46,971 bases of DNA from Candidatus Rokuibacteriota bacterium (GCA_003220535.1 QHSU01000029.1:1-46971), one strand, 5' to 3'; shown: positions 27,347 through 36,063, counted from the first letter of the stretch. Program-made: numbers and translations. Notes: generated from the sequence alone by a model not told the origin.

Positions 27347-29173
27347 TCAGAAGCTCGGCGCCACGAAGACAATCTTGCCGAGCAGCGTGATGTTGTAACC
27401 GATCCGGTATAGCCAGGCGTCGGTGTCACGCACCGCCAGATCGACGTTGACGCCGTTGAAGAGGTTATTCACGGGCTGGCCCGTCACGACGTTTGTTCCA
27501 CTTGCGAAGTGCTCGGGGCGCCACGCGTCCACCGCGAAGCCCGAGTTGATCGACTGACCCTGATTGAAGATCGCGCTCAGGGAAACGAAGGGCGCCCAGC
27601 TCTCGACGGAGAATCGAACCAGGTACTGCGCTCCAGGCGAACCGGCTGGCCTTGGGATCGAATAGTGTCCGATCGCCCAGTTCAACGGCCCCGACGTCGC
27701 GCTCGGGTCGTCGGGTCCCGCCATGTCCGGGCTGAACGTTACGACCTGGTGGTCCCACTGGGCTCTCGAGTCGCCCTTGAGATCCGCGATGACGACGCCC
27801 GACAGGACCAGCAGCCACTTCTGGTCGAGGATGTTGGTCGGGGGTGTCTGTCCGACGGCCGTCGGGGCCGGCGTGATCAGCCAGTTCTGGCCCGCAAAAT
27901 CGCTCAGGTGTTTCATGGCGTTGAACTTTCGGTAGCGAAGCAGCGCGGCGTGATTGTCATGGACCAGCGACGGCTTGACGAAGGTGGTGTCGCGGCAGCG
28001 CGTCCAGACCCACGGGTCGAACTGCGCCAGCCACACCCAGCCGGTGGTCCCCTGGTTGTAGTCCGTGCTCCTCTCGCCGCTGCCGTCGACGTTTTCGCTC
28101 AGCTCGTTGCTCTTCCACACCTTGCGGAGGAACGTGTTCGCGAAGCGAGCGCCGAGCGCGGGGCTGAGGCGAATCCGCTCCGTCCGCCCGGCCCGCGCGA
28201 GCAGCGCATCGAGCCGGATTTGATCCTCGAGGATCACCGCCAGGCAACCCAGATCGAGCCCGCCATGCGCCAGGTTCTCGATCCCCTCCTTTACGACCTG
28301 ATAGTCCCATTCGACATAAGGAGTGCCGTCGGAGAGCGTCTTCGGGCGCAGGTGATCGACGAAGAACGCCACGTTCTTCGCAATGAGAAGCGGCGCCTCT
28401 TCGGTTGCCATGCGCAGCTGGTCCGGCGTTGCGGCGCCGGAGCTCCGATAGAGGGCGCTGTCGGCGGCGAGCGCCAGCTCGGCGAGCGCCTTCATCATCG
28501 AGAGGTTCGTGTTGTACGGAATTGGCTTGTCAGCGCGCTCGCGAAACCCCTCGCACCCGGAAACCCCGTTGGTGCACTTCAGATCGGCGTACGCGTGCGG
28601 GAAGAGGTAATAGGCGTGCGGGTCTGATTCGACGAGGTGACACTCGTCCCGATACGCCTCGTACGTCTGGATCGTGGCCGTGATGAGCCCGATCGCTTGA
28701 TCGTGAAGGGCGGGGTAGCGCGCGGGACGGTCTGCGACGCGTCGTGCGAACGCGGCCATCGGGTAGGCGAGGAGTCCGGTCAGGACGACGTCCGTGTTCC
28801 ACTTGTCGTCGTGGCTGTCGGACTTCGCGCCCCACGACGGCATGACTCGACCGCGAAACGCGTCGGGCGGGGCACCGTGGACGTCGTCCCGGTTCTCGAG
28901 GTACTTGCTTGCCATCCGTCCGAGCCGCCGGAGGTAGACCGCTGCGAGCTCCGCATCCAGCGGGGCGATGAGGTCATACACATGAACGAGCGCCGAGGCC
29001 CGTCGCCCGTCGTCCCACCATGGCGGCGCCTGCCTTCCGGCGAACGACTCCACGAACGCCGCGTCGATGCGCTTGCCCTCATCCTCGTCGGACGCAGCGA
29101 AGTACAAGCCAAAGAACTCCATTGCATCGTTTCGGATCGTCGTGACGTCGTTTGCATCTCCGATGTAGGTCAT
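27347..29173 (-). CDS. Unknown 608-aa protein, paralogue of the next gene upstream
   Basis: A large soluble protein without signal peptide, starting MTYIGDANDVTTIRNDAMEF. Residues ~1-420 are helical with many aromatic residues (GRVMPSWGAKSDSHDDKWNT, YPMAAFARRVADRPARYPA, YNTNLSMMKALAELALAADS), which reminds me of (alpha/alpha) toroids of glycan-active enzymes. Residues ~430-608 are a beta domain (QKWLLVLSGVVIADLKGD, PLNWAIGHYSIPRP, AWLYRIGYNITLLGKIVFVA). I cannot name a family. It is preceded, 60 nt upstream, by a paralogue that is about three quarters identical by eye over the C-terminal domain, so the pair arose by tandem duplication and is probably one operon. It lies between an integrase and a tRNA-derived repeat. 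Confidence 0.8.
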   Translation of the reverse strand: MTYIGDANDVTTIRNDAMEFFGLYFAASDEDEGKRIDAAFVESFAGRQAPPWWDDGRRASALVHVYDLIAPLDAELAAVYLRRLGRMASKYLENRDDVHGAPPDAFRGRVMPSWGAKSDSHDDKWNTDVVLTGLLAYPMAAFARRVADRPARYPALHDQAIGLITATIQTYEAYRDECHLVESDPHAYYLFPHAYADLKCTNGVSGCEGFRERADKPIPYNTNLSMMKALAELALAADSALYRSSGAATPDQLRMATEEAPLLIAKNVAFFVDHLRPKTLSDGTPYVEWDYQVVKEGIENLAHGGLDLGCLAVILEDQIRLDALLARAGRTERIRLSPALGARFANTFLRKVWKSNELSENVDGSGERSTDYNQGTTGWVWLAQFDPWVWTRCRDTTFVKPSLVHDNHAALLRYRKFNAMKHLSDFAGQNWLITPAPTAVGQTPPTNILDQKWLLVLSGVVIADLKGDSRAQWDHQVVTFSPDMAGPDDPSATSGPLNWAIGHYSIPRPAGSPGAQYLVRFSVESWAPFVSLSAIFNQGQSINSGFAVDAWRPEHFASGTNVVTGQPVNNLFNGVNVDLAVRDTDAWLYRIGYNITLLGKIVFVAPSF

Positions 29174-29232
29174 GTCGATCGCCCCGCCCGCGTTGACAAC
29201 TCAAGTCGCTGGCAATGAAACGTTACCTCCGC

Positions 29233-31080
29233 TCAGAAGGCGGGTGCCACGAAAACAATCTTGCCCAGAAGACTGATGTTGTAGCTCAAACGGTACAACC
29301 ACGCGTCGACGTCGCGCACCGCAACGTCGGCCGTGATGCCGGAAAACAAGTTGTTCACTTGAGCGTCCGTCAGGATGTTCTTGCCAGTTCCGAAGTGGCT
29401 TGGGCGCCACGTATCGACCGCGAACCCGGAATTGTTTGACTGACCCTTGTTGAAGATCGCGCCGAGCGACACGCACGGCGACCACCCCTCGACTTGAAAC
29501 CGAACAAGATACTGTGTACCGGCGGCACCTGGCGGCCGAGGGATCGAATACTGACGGATCGCCCAATTCAAGGGGCCCGAGGTTGCGCTCGGATCATCCG
29601 GCCCGGCCATGTCCGGGGAAAACGCCACGGTTTGATGATCCCACTCCTGTCCGTCACCCTTGAGATCCGCAATGACTACACCAGAAAGGAAGAGGAGCCA
29701 TTTCTGGTCATGAATGCTCTGTGGCTTCGTTTCTCCAACTGCGAGACTCGCGGGTGTGATGAGCCAGTTTTGTCCGCCATATTCTGTGAGATGTTTCATC
29801 AAATTGTACTCCCTATAACGGAGTAGCTCCGCGTGAGTCGCAGCACGCAGTCGCCGATCGGGGTCTTTGAAGGTCGTGTCGCGGGCACGGGTCCACACCC
29901 AAGGATCGAACTGCGCCAATGGGATCCAGCCGGCCCCGCCCGCGTCTTCATTGGTTCCAACTCCGTCTACCCGGTCACTGAGCGTATTGTTGCTGTGCCA
30001 GACCTTGCGGAGAAATGTATTCGCGAGGCCCTTGCAGACTGCCGGACTGAGAGGGATGCGCTCGGGCCGACCCGACCGTGCAAGGAGCGCGTCGAGCCGA
30101 ACCTGGTCCTCCAGGATGGGGGGGAGGCAATCCAGCTCGAACCCGGCATGATCCAGATCCTGTGGGCGGTGCCCCGTCACCTGGTGACTCCACTCGAAAT
30201 ATGGAGTGTCGTCAGAGAGAGTCTTGGCGCGTAAATGATTGATGAAGAAAGCGACGTTCTTCGCGATCACGAGCGGGATCTCTTCGGTCGCCACCCGCAG
30301 GCGCTCAGGCGTCGCGTGATCAGAGTTGCGGTACATGGCACTGTCGGCGGCTACGGCCGCATCAGCCAGTGCCTTCATCATCGAGAGGTTTTCATTGAAC
30401 GCGATCGGTTTGCCGGCGCCATCGCGGTAATCGTCGCAGCTATCTCGGAGGTCGTCTCGCTTGCTCTCGGGCTGACGGTCGTAGCATTCGCCGGCGCACC
30501 GGAGGCCCGCATATTTCGGTGGCGAGATGTAATAGGCTTCTTTGTCGTCATCGCTCAGGTGGAGCTCTGACCGAAACGACTCGTACGTCTCGAGTGCTGC
30601 CGTGATGAAGCGGATCGCGTCCGCCGAGTACTGGGCGTAACGCGCCGGATGCTCGACAACACGGCGGGCAAAGGCGGTCATCGCGTAGACGAAGAGCCCG
30701 GCAGTGACCGGATCCGTATTCCATTGGCAATCGCGATCAGTGGTGATGCTGCCCCATGCAACCATCACACGACCGCGGAAGGGATCGATCGGGGAGCCGC
30801 GCACGTCATCGCGATTGTCGAGGAGCGCGTTGGCGATCACACCGAGGCGCTGAAGGTAGCGCCCTGCCTTTTCAGCATCGAGCGGAGCTACGAGGTCATG
30901 GACCTGAGCAAGGCTTCCTGCAAGCTCACCCCACTTCCAGAATTCGGGCGCTCCGGCATCAAAGAAGCCCTTGATCTCCATCTTGTGGTCCTCGTCTGAT
31001 TGAGGGAACCAGTGATCAAAAAACTCCTGCGCATCCTTGATGATTGTTGAGGGGTCATTTTGGTCGCCGATGTAGATCAT
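29233..31080 (-). CDS. Unknown 615-aa protein, tandem paralogue
   Basis: The start at 31080 (MIYIGDQNDPSTIIKDAQEF) is chosen because it aligns with the N-terminus of the downstream paralogue; the open frame extends 21 codons further. The same two-part layout is seen: a helical N-terminal region (GRVMVAWGSITTDRDCQWNT, YAMTAFARRVVEHPARYAQ, FNENLSMMKALADAAVAADS) and a C-terminal beta domain that is very close to its partner's (QKWLLFLSGVVIADLKGD, PLNWAIRQYSIPRP, AWLYRLSYNISLLGKIVFVA). It differs mainly by a Cys-containing insert (LRCAGECYDRQPESKRDDLR) and local changes in the N-terminal half. The lack of a signal peptide argues for a cytoplasmic product or an unusual export path. Function unknown. 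Confidence 0.8.
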   Translation of the reverse strand: MIYIGDQNDPSTIIKDAQEFFDHWFPQSDEDHKMEIKGFFDAGAPEFWKWGELAGSLAQVHDLVAPLDAEKAGRYLQRLGVIANALLDNRDDVRGSPIDPFRGRVMVAWGSITTDRDCQWNTDPVTAGLFVYAMTAFARRVVEHPARYAQYSADAIRFITAALETYESFRSELHLSDDDKEAYYISPPKYAGLRCAGECYDRQPESKRDDLRDSCDDYRDGAGKPIAFNENLSMMKALADAAVAADSAMYRNSDHATPERLRVATEEIPLVIAKNVAFFINHLRAKTLSDDTPYFEWSHQVTGHRPQDLDHAGFELDCLPPILEDQVRLDALLARSGRPERIPLSPAVCKGLANTFLRKVWHSNNTLSDRVDGVGTNEDAGGAGWIPLAQFDPWVWTRARDTTFKDPDRRLRAATHAELLRYREYNLMKHLTEYGGQNWLITPASLAVGETKPQSIHDQKWLLFLSGVVIADLKGDGQEWDHQTVAFSPDMAGPDDPSATSGPLNWAIRQYSIPRPPGAAGTQYLVRFQVEGWSPCVSLGAIFNKGQSNNSGFAVDTWRPSHFGTGKNILTDAQVNNLFSGITADVAVRDVDAWLYRLSYNISLLGKIVFVAPAF

Positions 31081-31188
31081 GAGCCGAGGAACGCCCCTTG
31101 CACCAGATATCGCCCTCGCTTGGGACCGATCAAGCGGGAGCAACCGCAGTCGCGCCTACCGATCACTTTCTCGAGCCGCCGAGCACGC

Positions 31189-31545
31189 TCACGGTGCAGC
31201 GTAGAACGCCGCCGACGATGAACAGTACGCACCGGAGGAGCTCTGATCCCATTGCGCCTGATACGTTCCTGCTGACGCGGTGTTGCTGGTCAGGTGCGCA
31301 AAGCCGTTGCCGTTGGTAAAGCGATCATTGGTGAACGCATTACCGGCGTGAATGCCGGTGACACTGTTGGCGACGACGGTAGTCGCGACCACGAACTCGC
31401 CGGTCGCGCTCGTGGTGATGCTCGCACCGAGCGGCGTCGACGAGGCGGACTGATTGTCGATCTTGGTCGCGGTCTGGACCGGACTCGTCGTGTTGATCGA
31501 TGAGACCTCCCAGACCACCGTCGCGTGTACGAGCGTAGTCGACAT
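31189..31545 (-). CDS. Small beta-sandwich-like protein, possibly an N-terminally truncated fragment
   Basis: A 118-aa frame from the ATG at 31545 (MSTTLVHATVVWEVSSINTT). The sequence resembles the second half of a repeated Ser/Thr/Ala-rich beta domain found in large secreted proteins (pattern: EVSG..TTSPV..A, then TSATGEFVVATTVV and a final QWDQSSSGAYCSSSAAF). The N-terminal half of that domain is missing, and no signal peptide precedes it. It may be a remnant of a surface protein, or a small member of the same unit as the two downstream paralogues, which start ~109 nt further on. Family recognition is from pattern only. Confidence 0.55.
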   Translation of the reverse strand: MSTTLVHATVVWEVSSINTTSPVQTATKIDNQSASSTPLGASITTSATGEFVVATTVVANSVTGIHAGNAFTNDRFTNGNGFAHLTSNTASAGTYQAQWDQSSSGAYCSSSAAFYAAP

Positions 31546-32083
31546 AAAGCCCGTTCCCGGCCCCAGGGGAGCTGGCGGATGAAGCCGGCTCCGGCCAGCG
31601 TGGGCCGATGGTGCGCGTTCGGGGCAGGCCATGTCAAGAGCGGCACGTGGCGGCCGGGGGGCCACGGACAGCGCCGGGGCTCCGAGGCAGGGCCTGCCTC
31701 AAGCGACGCGACTCGAACATGCAGCCATCAAACATCAACGAAACCAACATGGTGGCCCCAACGGGATTTGGTAGTGAGGCTAGTCTGTTCGAGATCGCCT
31801 TCGAGGGGCTGACGCTTGCCGCGTAACCGGCGTTGCTATATCCGGAATCGGTACGAGCGGGACCCGGAATGGGCGCAGGTCCAATCACGAGCGCCCGGGC
31901 ACCGTAACTACGCCTTCAGGGCTGAGGTCGGTCTTCGCTACCATCCAGCAGCTTCGGTGCTCGGTCCGAAGGCGCACCCGCGCGGGAGGCACAGGATGTT
32001 TCAGATTTCGCCCTCAACTTCTGCAATTGTCGGGAAGCGCTTGTCTGTCCAGCAATCACCGAGGCCAGCGCTGTCGCGCGAGA
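31546..32083. other. Gene-poor junction between island and substrate-binding array
   Basis: No supported gene. It holds the second tRNA-Glu-derived repeat near 31728-31768 and otherwise unrecognised sequence. Confidence 0.4.
31728..31768 (-). repeat. Second partial copy of the tRNA-Glu 3' end and its downstream flank
   Basis: Nineteen bases (31750-31768) are identical to the acceptor/CCA end of tRNA-Glu (46773-46791). The next ~22 bases outside the tRNA (31728-31749) also match the sequence just downstream of tRNA-Glu (46751-46772) at roughly three quarters of positions, including TTGATGTTT when read on the minus strand. Orientation is the same as at the tRNA. It looks like an older, eroded attachment site. 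Confidence 0.6.
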
Positions 32084-33070
32084 CTACTGAATCACCTCGT
32101 CCGCTCGGACCAGCAATGATTGCGGAATTGTGAGACCGAGCGCCTTCGCGGTCTTCAGGTTGATCACGAACTCGAACTTCGTCGGCTGCTCGATCGGGAG
32201 GTCGCCTGGCTTCGCGCCTTTAAGGATCTTGTCGACGTAGGAGGCGGCGCGGCGGAAGGCCTCGGGGACGTTCGGCGCGTAGGACATGAGACCACCGGCC
32301 TCCGCGAACTCCTTGGCCCCGAAGACGGTCGGCAACCTGTGCTTCTTTGCAAAGTCTCCGACGAGTTCCCGGTACCCGGTGGTCAACTCATCGAAGAACA
32401 TCGTGAGGGCGTCGGGGCGCTCTTTTTCGAGCGCTGCGAACACGCGCACCAGGTCGTCGGCGTTCCGCACCTCCATGAGCTTAAGCGCAACGCCCAGCTT
32501 ACTGGCCGCGGCCCGCGTCGCCCGCAGTTCCAGATCGCTACCGCCAGTGGCCGGGTTCCAGAGGACGGCCAGGCGGGTGACTCGAGGAGCGATTTCCTTC
32601 AGAAGCTCAAGCCGCTTCGAGCCCAGCTCGGGGATCATGAACGACACTCCCGTCACGTTGCCGCCCGGCCGCGCCAGGGTGGCGACGAGCCCCTCGGCGA
32701 CAGGATCGACGCTTCTCGCCATGACGATGGGGATTGTGCTCGTCGCCTGCTTCGCCGCCCGTAGCGGCGCGCCGCCTCCAGCCGTGACGATGACGTCGAC
32801 CTTCATGCGCACCAGATCCTCGGCGAGGTCCTCGAGTAGCTCGACATTCCATTTCGCGGAGCGGTATTCGATGGCGATCGTCTTGCCCTCGATCCAGCCC
32901 AACTCGCGAAGACCGGTGAGGAAGGCTGCGCGCTCTGGCGAGGGCGTCTCGCTCGTGGGCGAGAGAACGATGTACCCGATCCGCGGGAGCTTCGTTGGCT
33001 GCTGCGCGGCAGCGAGCGGCGCAAGAATGAAACTGACGGTGAGAACGATCGCGAGCCCGATCAGCCGCAT
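32084..33070 (-). CDS. ABC-type substrate-binding protein (PF04392 type), copy 1
   Basis: A 328-aa periplasmic binding protein starting at the ATG at 33070 (GGAGG five bases upstream). Signal peptide MRLIGLAIVLTVSFILAPLAAAQQ, then the family's first strand LPRIGYIVLS. Further signatures are GWIEGKTIAIEYRSA, DVIVTAGGGAPLRAAKQAT, IVMARSVDPVAEGLVA, LARPGGNVTGVS and the shared tail [20 protein letters not shown]...IPQSLLVRADEVIQ. These proteins resemble TrpX-like, amino-acid-type binding proteins; the ligand is not predictable. No permease or ATPase gene is nearby. It is the most downstream of five paralogues in a tandem array. Confidence 0.92.
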   Translation of the reverse strand: MRLIGLAIVLTVSFILAPLAAAQQPTKLPRIGYIVLSPTSETPSPERAAFLTGLRELGWIEGKTIAIEYRSAKWNVELLEDLAEDLVRMKVDVIVTAGGGAPLRAAKQATSTIPIVMARSVDPVAEGLVATLARPGGNVTGVSFMIPELGSKRLELLKEIAPRVTRLAVLWNPATGGSDLELRATRAAASKLGVALKLMEVRNADDLVRVFAALEKERPDALTMFFDELTTGYRELVGDFAKKHRLPTVFGAKEFAEAGGLMSYAPNVPEAFRRAASYVDKILKGAKPGDLPIEQPTKFEFVINLKTAKALGLTIPQSLLVRADEVIQ

Positions 33071-33091
33071 GGGCACCTCCGTGGGAGAAGG

Positions 33092-33141
33092 CTGCCGGAG
33101 AGTCTAGCCGACCGTTACGACGCGCACCAGCGCCCCGGCCT
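33092..33141 (-). repeat. Array intergenic module, copy 1
   Basis: A ~50-bp sequence (GAGTCTAGCCGA, then CGACGCGCACCAGCGCC) found upstream of four of the five substrate-binding genes at the same distance from the start codon. It was duplicated together with the genes and probably carries the leader or promoter. Confidence 0.6.
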
Positions 33142-33268
33142 GGATGAGCGCCGAGGCGCTGGACTACCTCAGCGGACGACGTGGACAGGACTCACGGGCC
33201 AGCACGCGCTACTCGTAGGGTCGAGGACTGGCGCGGTGCCCGGATGAGCCCGTCTCCAGCCCCCGCCT

Positions 33269-33306
33269 CATCGAACGGCGCAGACGGATTTCCCGTACGC
33301 CGCTCT
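33269..33306 (-). ncRNA. Group II intron domain V
   Basis: On the minus strand GAGAGCGGCGTACGG, GAAA, TCCGTCTGCGCCGTTC folds into the compact catalytic hairpin of group II introns: an AGC triad near the 5' side, a two-base bulge, and a GAAA tetraloop. It is intact, so the ribozyme core may still be competent. Confidence 0.7.
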
Positions 33307-33337
33307 CCTGTCCGCTTCGCGCCATGGGTTATGTGAC

Positions 33338-33544
33338 CTATCGACCAGGAGCGCTTTCGTGCGCAGCCCAATATCGGACCCGGTAGTCTCCGAAGAGCCT
33401 AGGCCGTTCATGGAACCACGCCGTACTCCACCTCTTCCAGCCGAAGCCGCGATTCGTCTTGTCAGCCTTCGCCATGACGTTGATCCTCCGCCTCAGATCT
33501 TGCAGACTGATGGGCGGCGTGGGCATGCCGCCCCTGCCTCCCAT
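33338..33544 (-). pseudogene. Internally deleted group II intron reverse transcriptase/maturase
   Basis: A 68-codon frame fuses the N-terminus of a LtrA-type protein (MPTPPISLQDLRRRINVMAK) directly to its last residues (TNRGFGWKRWSTAWFHERP, LFGDYRVRYW). Full-length relatives have about 400 or more residues; the whole polymerase with its YADD site and the maturase domain are gone. The deletion kept the frame and the flanking RNA domains. Confidence 0.8.
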
Positions 33545-34012
33545 GTCGTCGGAGGAAGTGCAGAACAGCAGGGTCCCTTCGCTCCACGGGCATTACCCCG
33601 CTTCGTCGCTACTACGAACCCGTCCGCCACCCTCTCGCCGTCGGACGATTTCCCGGGACCCCCGGTTATACGCCCGACCTGCCTCCGCTGATTTCGCAGC
33701 GGGACGAGGAGGGCTTCTCCAGTTGCTCGATGCGGCTGCGTCACCGTGCTGTCGCTCCAAGCCCCGCCGGAGCGCGCCGCCGCGTCAGCCAGACTGCGTC
33801 GGCCCGTGTTGCCTTCGCGGAGTGATCGACCGCTCGGCCTCCGGGGTTTGGATCTTTCGGGGCCAACTCACGTTCACTTGCGTTACGGCCCGGTGACTCG
33901 CTCACCATCCCTCTGATGGCTTGGTCGATAGGCTTCAGAATCTCGGTTTCCCTCCACCCTGCTATCCAAGCTACGGGGCGTCTGGCTCTTGCCCCGGCGG
34001 GACTGGCACCCG

Positions 34013-35014
34013 CTAGTCGCACCTGCCTTTCTCTGGACACGCGATCACGTGGTCCGCCCGCCCCAGCACCGACTGCGGGATCGTCAGCCCGAGCGCCCTC
34101 GCGGTCTTGAGGTTGATGACCAGCTCGAACTTCGTCGGCTGCTCGACGGGAAGGTCAGCGGGCTTGGCGCCTTTCAGGATCTTGTCCACATAAGTAGCGG
34201 CACGCCGATACATATCGATGCGGTCCGCCCCATACGATATGAGACCCCCGTTGTCCGCCCAGTCCCTTGTTCCATAGATCGCCGGTAGACGACTCTTCGC
34301 TGCTAACTCTACGATTTGCTTGCGGTGAGCGGGAGAAATAAAGGGCGTTACCTGCACGCAAAGAGCATTAGCGCGTTCTTCAGTTGCGCGTCGAAATAGG
34401 CCCTCGAAATTGTTCGGTCCTCGAAACCTCAGGGATGTAAGTTTTAATCCCAACGCTCGGGCCGGAGCCTCCGTGTTCTTTAGAAAGAGATCGTGAAAGA
34501 GACTGTCCACCGGTCCCAAGACGGCGACATGAGTGAGGTTCGGAACAACCTCTTTGAGAAGCTCCAGAATTTTTCCACCCAACTGTGCGTTGATGCTTGT
34601 CAGCCCCGAGATGTTCCCGCCCGGCCTCGCTAGGCTGACTATGAGCCCGGTCCCGACGGGATCGCCACTGGACGCCATGACAATAGGGATCGTGATGCTC
34701 GCCTTCCTGGCAGCCAGAGCTGGGGGCGTGCCTTCTACGACAACGACATCCACCTTGAGCCGTACAAGCTCGGCGGCGAGTTCAGGGAGCTGATCGGTCC
34801 TACCCCCTCCCCACCGGTACTCGAAAGCGATGTTCTTTCCCTCGATGTAGCCCCGCTCCTTCAGGCCCTGCCGGAATGCTTCGATGTACGACTCTGGAGG
34901 CGCTGCCGTTCGCAAGAACCCTATCCGAGGGATTTGCCCTGCTTGTTGCGCATTGGCGAGCGGCGCAGCGAAGAGACTGAGAGCCAGAATGACTGCGAGC
35001 CCGATCAGCCGCAT
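34013..35014 (-). CDS. ABC-type substrate-binding protein, copy 2 (interrupted at its end by a group II intron)
   Basis: A 333-aa frame from the ATG at 35014. Signal peptide MRLIGLAVILALSLFAAPLA, then QIPRIGFLRTAAPPE, KERGYIEGKNIAFEYRWGGG, VVVVEGTPPALAARKAS and SLARPGGNISGLT, ending with the shared [19 protein letters not shown] and RADHVI. Where sisters read RADQVIE-stop, this frame runs into the intron and adds ACPEKGRCD before a stop. Splicing would restore RADHVIE-stop. The extension is short, so the unspliced product is probably also functional. The middle of the gene (34320-34520) is visibly poorer in GC than its sisters, suggesting a different history. Confidence 0.9.
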   Translation of the reverse strand: MRLIGLAVILALSLFAAPLANAQQAGQIPRIGFLRTAAPPESYIEAFRQGLKERGYIEGKNIAFEYRWGGGRTDQLPELAAELVRLKVDVVVVEGTPPALAARKASITIPIVMASSGDPVGTGLIVSLARPGGNISGLTSINAQLGGKILELLKEVVPNLTHVAVLGPVDSLFHDLFLKNTEAPARALGLKLTSLRFRGPNNFEGLFRRATEERANALCVQVTPFISPAHRKQIVELAAKSRLPAIYGTRDWADNGGLISYGADRIDMYRRAATYVDKILKGAKPADLPVEQPTKFELVINLKTARALGLTIPQSVLGRADHVIACPEKGRCD

Positions 35015-35034
35015 GGGCACCTCGGTGAGGACTG

Positions 35035-35075
35035 CTGCCGGGGAGTCTAGCCGAACGCCACGACGCGCACCAGCA
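35035..35075 (-). repeat. Array intergenic module, copy 2
   Basis: Same CTGCCGGGGAGTCTAGCCGA... module as at 33092, here 20 bases upstream of the start of substrate-binding gene 2 and directly downstream of gene 3's promoter-distal neighbour. Differences are few. Confidence 0.6.
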
Positions 35076-35096
35076 CAGCGCCGCACGAGCACGCCC

Positions 35097-36062
35097 TTAT
35101 TCGATCACCTGGTCCGCCCGGAGCAGGATCGACTGCGGGATCGTGAGGCCGAGCGCCTTGGCGGTCTTGAGGTTGATCACGAACTCGAACTTTGTCGGCT
35201 GCTCGACCGGCAGGTCGCCGGGCTTGGCGCCTTTGAGGATTTTGTCAACGTAGGTGGCCGCACGGCGGTGCAGCGCGGGAATGTTCGGGCCATAGGCCAT
35301 GAGCCCGCCGATCTCCGCGTACTCCCGCAGTGCAAACACCGTCGGCAGTCGGGTGCGCGCCGCCCAGGTGACGAGCGACTTCCGGTAGGTATTCGTGAGT
35401 GGGGACGGCAGCACAATCAATCCGCCGACTCGCTCCCTCGCCGCGAGTTTGAACGCCTCTTCGAACTGGTCGTGACTCTCGACCTTCAGAGTCTGCAGAT
35501 GTAGACCCAGGGCCGAAGCCGCGGCTGCCATCTCCGGCCAGTCGAGGCGATGTGGCACACCGAGCACGGCCACGCGGGCGAGTTTCGGCACCACCTCCTT
35601 GAGAAGTTCCAGTCGCTTACCGGCTAGCTCAGGCGACACATTGCAGAGCCCGGTGACGTTGCCCCCCGGCCGGGCGAGGGTGACAACAAACCCATCCCTC
35701 ACCGGATCACCACTGACCGACATCACGATGGGGATGGTCGCCGTGGAAGCCTTGGCCGGAGCAATGGCGCTCGAATCGCCGGCCACAATGACTGCAACCC
35801 GGAGGCGGACCAGTTCGGCGGCGAGGTCGTGGAGCTTTGCAGGGTTCCCGTCTGCAGACCGGCGCTCGATAACGAGGTTCTGGCCCTCGACGTAGCCGTG
35901 CTCAAGGAGGCCCTGCATGAAGCTTGGGTGCCCGGACTGAGCCATTGGGAACGTGGTGAGATACCCAATTCGGTAGACCTTCCCCGCTTGCTGCGCCTCG
36001 CCAGCGAGCGGCGCAATCGTGAGACTGACGGTGAGAATGACCGCGAGCCCGATCAGCCGCAT
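35097..36062 (-). CDS. ABC-type substrate-binding protein, copy 3
   Basis: A 321-aa protein; the ATG at 36062 is chosen because the signal peptide begins there (MRLIGLAVILTVSLTIAPLA, cleaved near GEAQQ). The mature part starts KVYRIGYLTTFPMAQSGHPS, with EHGYVEGQNLVIERRSADG, VIVAGDSSAIAPAKAST, VMSVSGDPVRDGFVVTLARP and GGNVTGLCNVSPELAGKRLE, ending [29 protein letters not shown]. It is the shortest of the set. The binding-pocket loops differ from its sisters, so a different ligand is likely (inference). The downstream neighbour begins after ~80 bases containing the repeated module. Confidence 0.92.
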   Translation of the reverse strand: MRLIGLAVILTVSLTIAPLAGEAQQAGKVYRIGYLTTFPMAQSGHPSFMQGLLEHGYVEGQNLVIERRSADGNPAKLHDLAAELVRLRVAVIVAGDSSAIAPAKASTATIPIVMSVSGDPVRDGFVVTLARPGGNVTGLCNVSPELAGKRLELLKEVVPKLARVAVLGVPHRLDWPEMAAAASALGLHLQTLKVESHDQFEEAFKLAARERVGGLIVLPSPLTNTYRKSLVTWAARTRLPTVFALREYAEIGGLMAYGPNIPALHRRAATYVDKILKGAKPGDLPVEQPTKFEFVINLKTAKALGLTIPQSILLRADQVIE

Positions 36063-36063
36063 G

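Larger units (their letters stand above)
33215..34042 (-). mobile_element. Group II intron (ORF largely deleted)
   Basis: A minus-strand ribozyme of ~828 nt interrupting the 3' end of substrate-binding gene 2. Evidence: a 5' region with the typical GCGGGTGCCAGTCCCGCC stem-loop and CCCCGTAGCTTGGATAGCAG; a residual reverse-transcriptase frame; a domain V-like hairpin at 33269-33306 with a GAAA loop; then a domain VI-like segment ending CTCGACCCTAC at 33215. The flanks rejoin as ..GTGATC and GAGTAGCGCGTGCTG, the same as the uninterrupted stop region of the sister gene ending at 36146. Exact ends are uncertain by a few bases, since a GTGTC-type 5' end would start at 34040. Splicing would need help from an intact maturase elsewhere. 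Confidence 0.8.
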
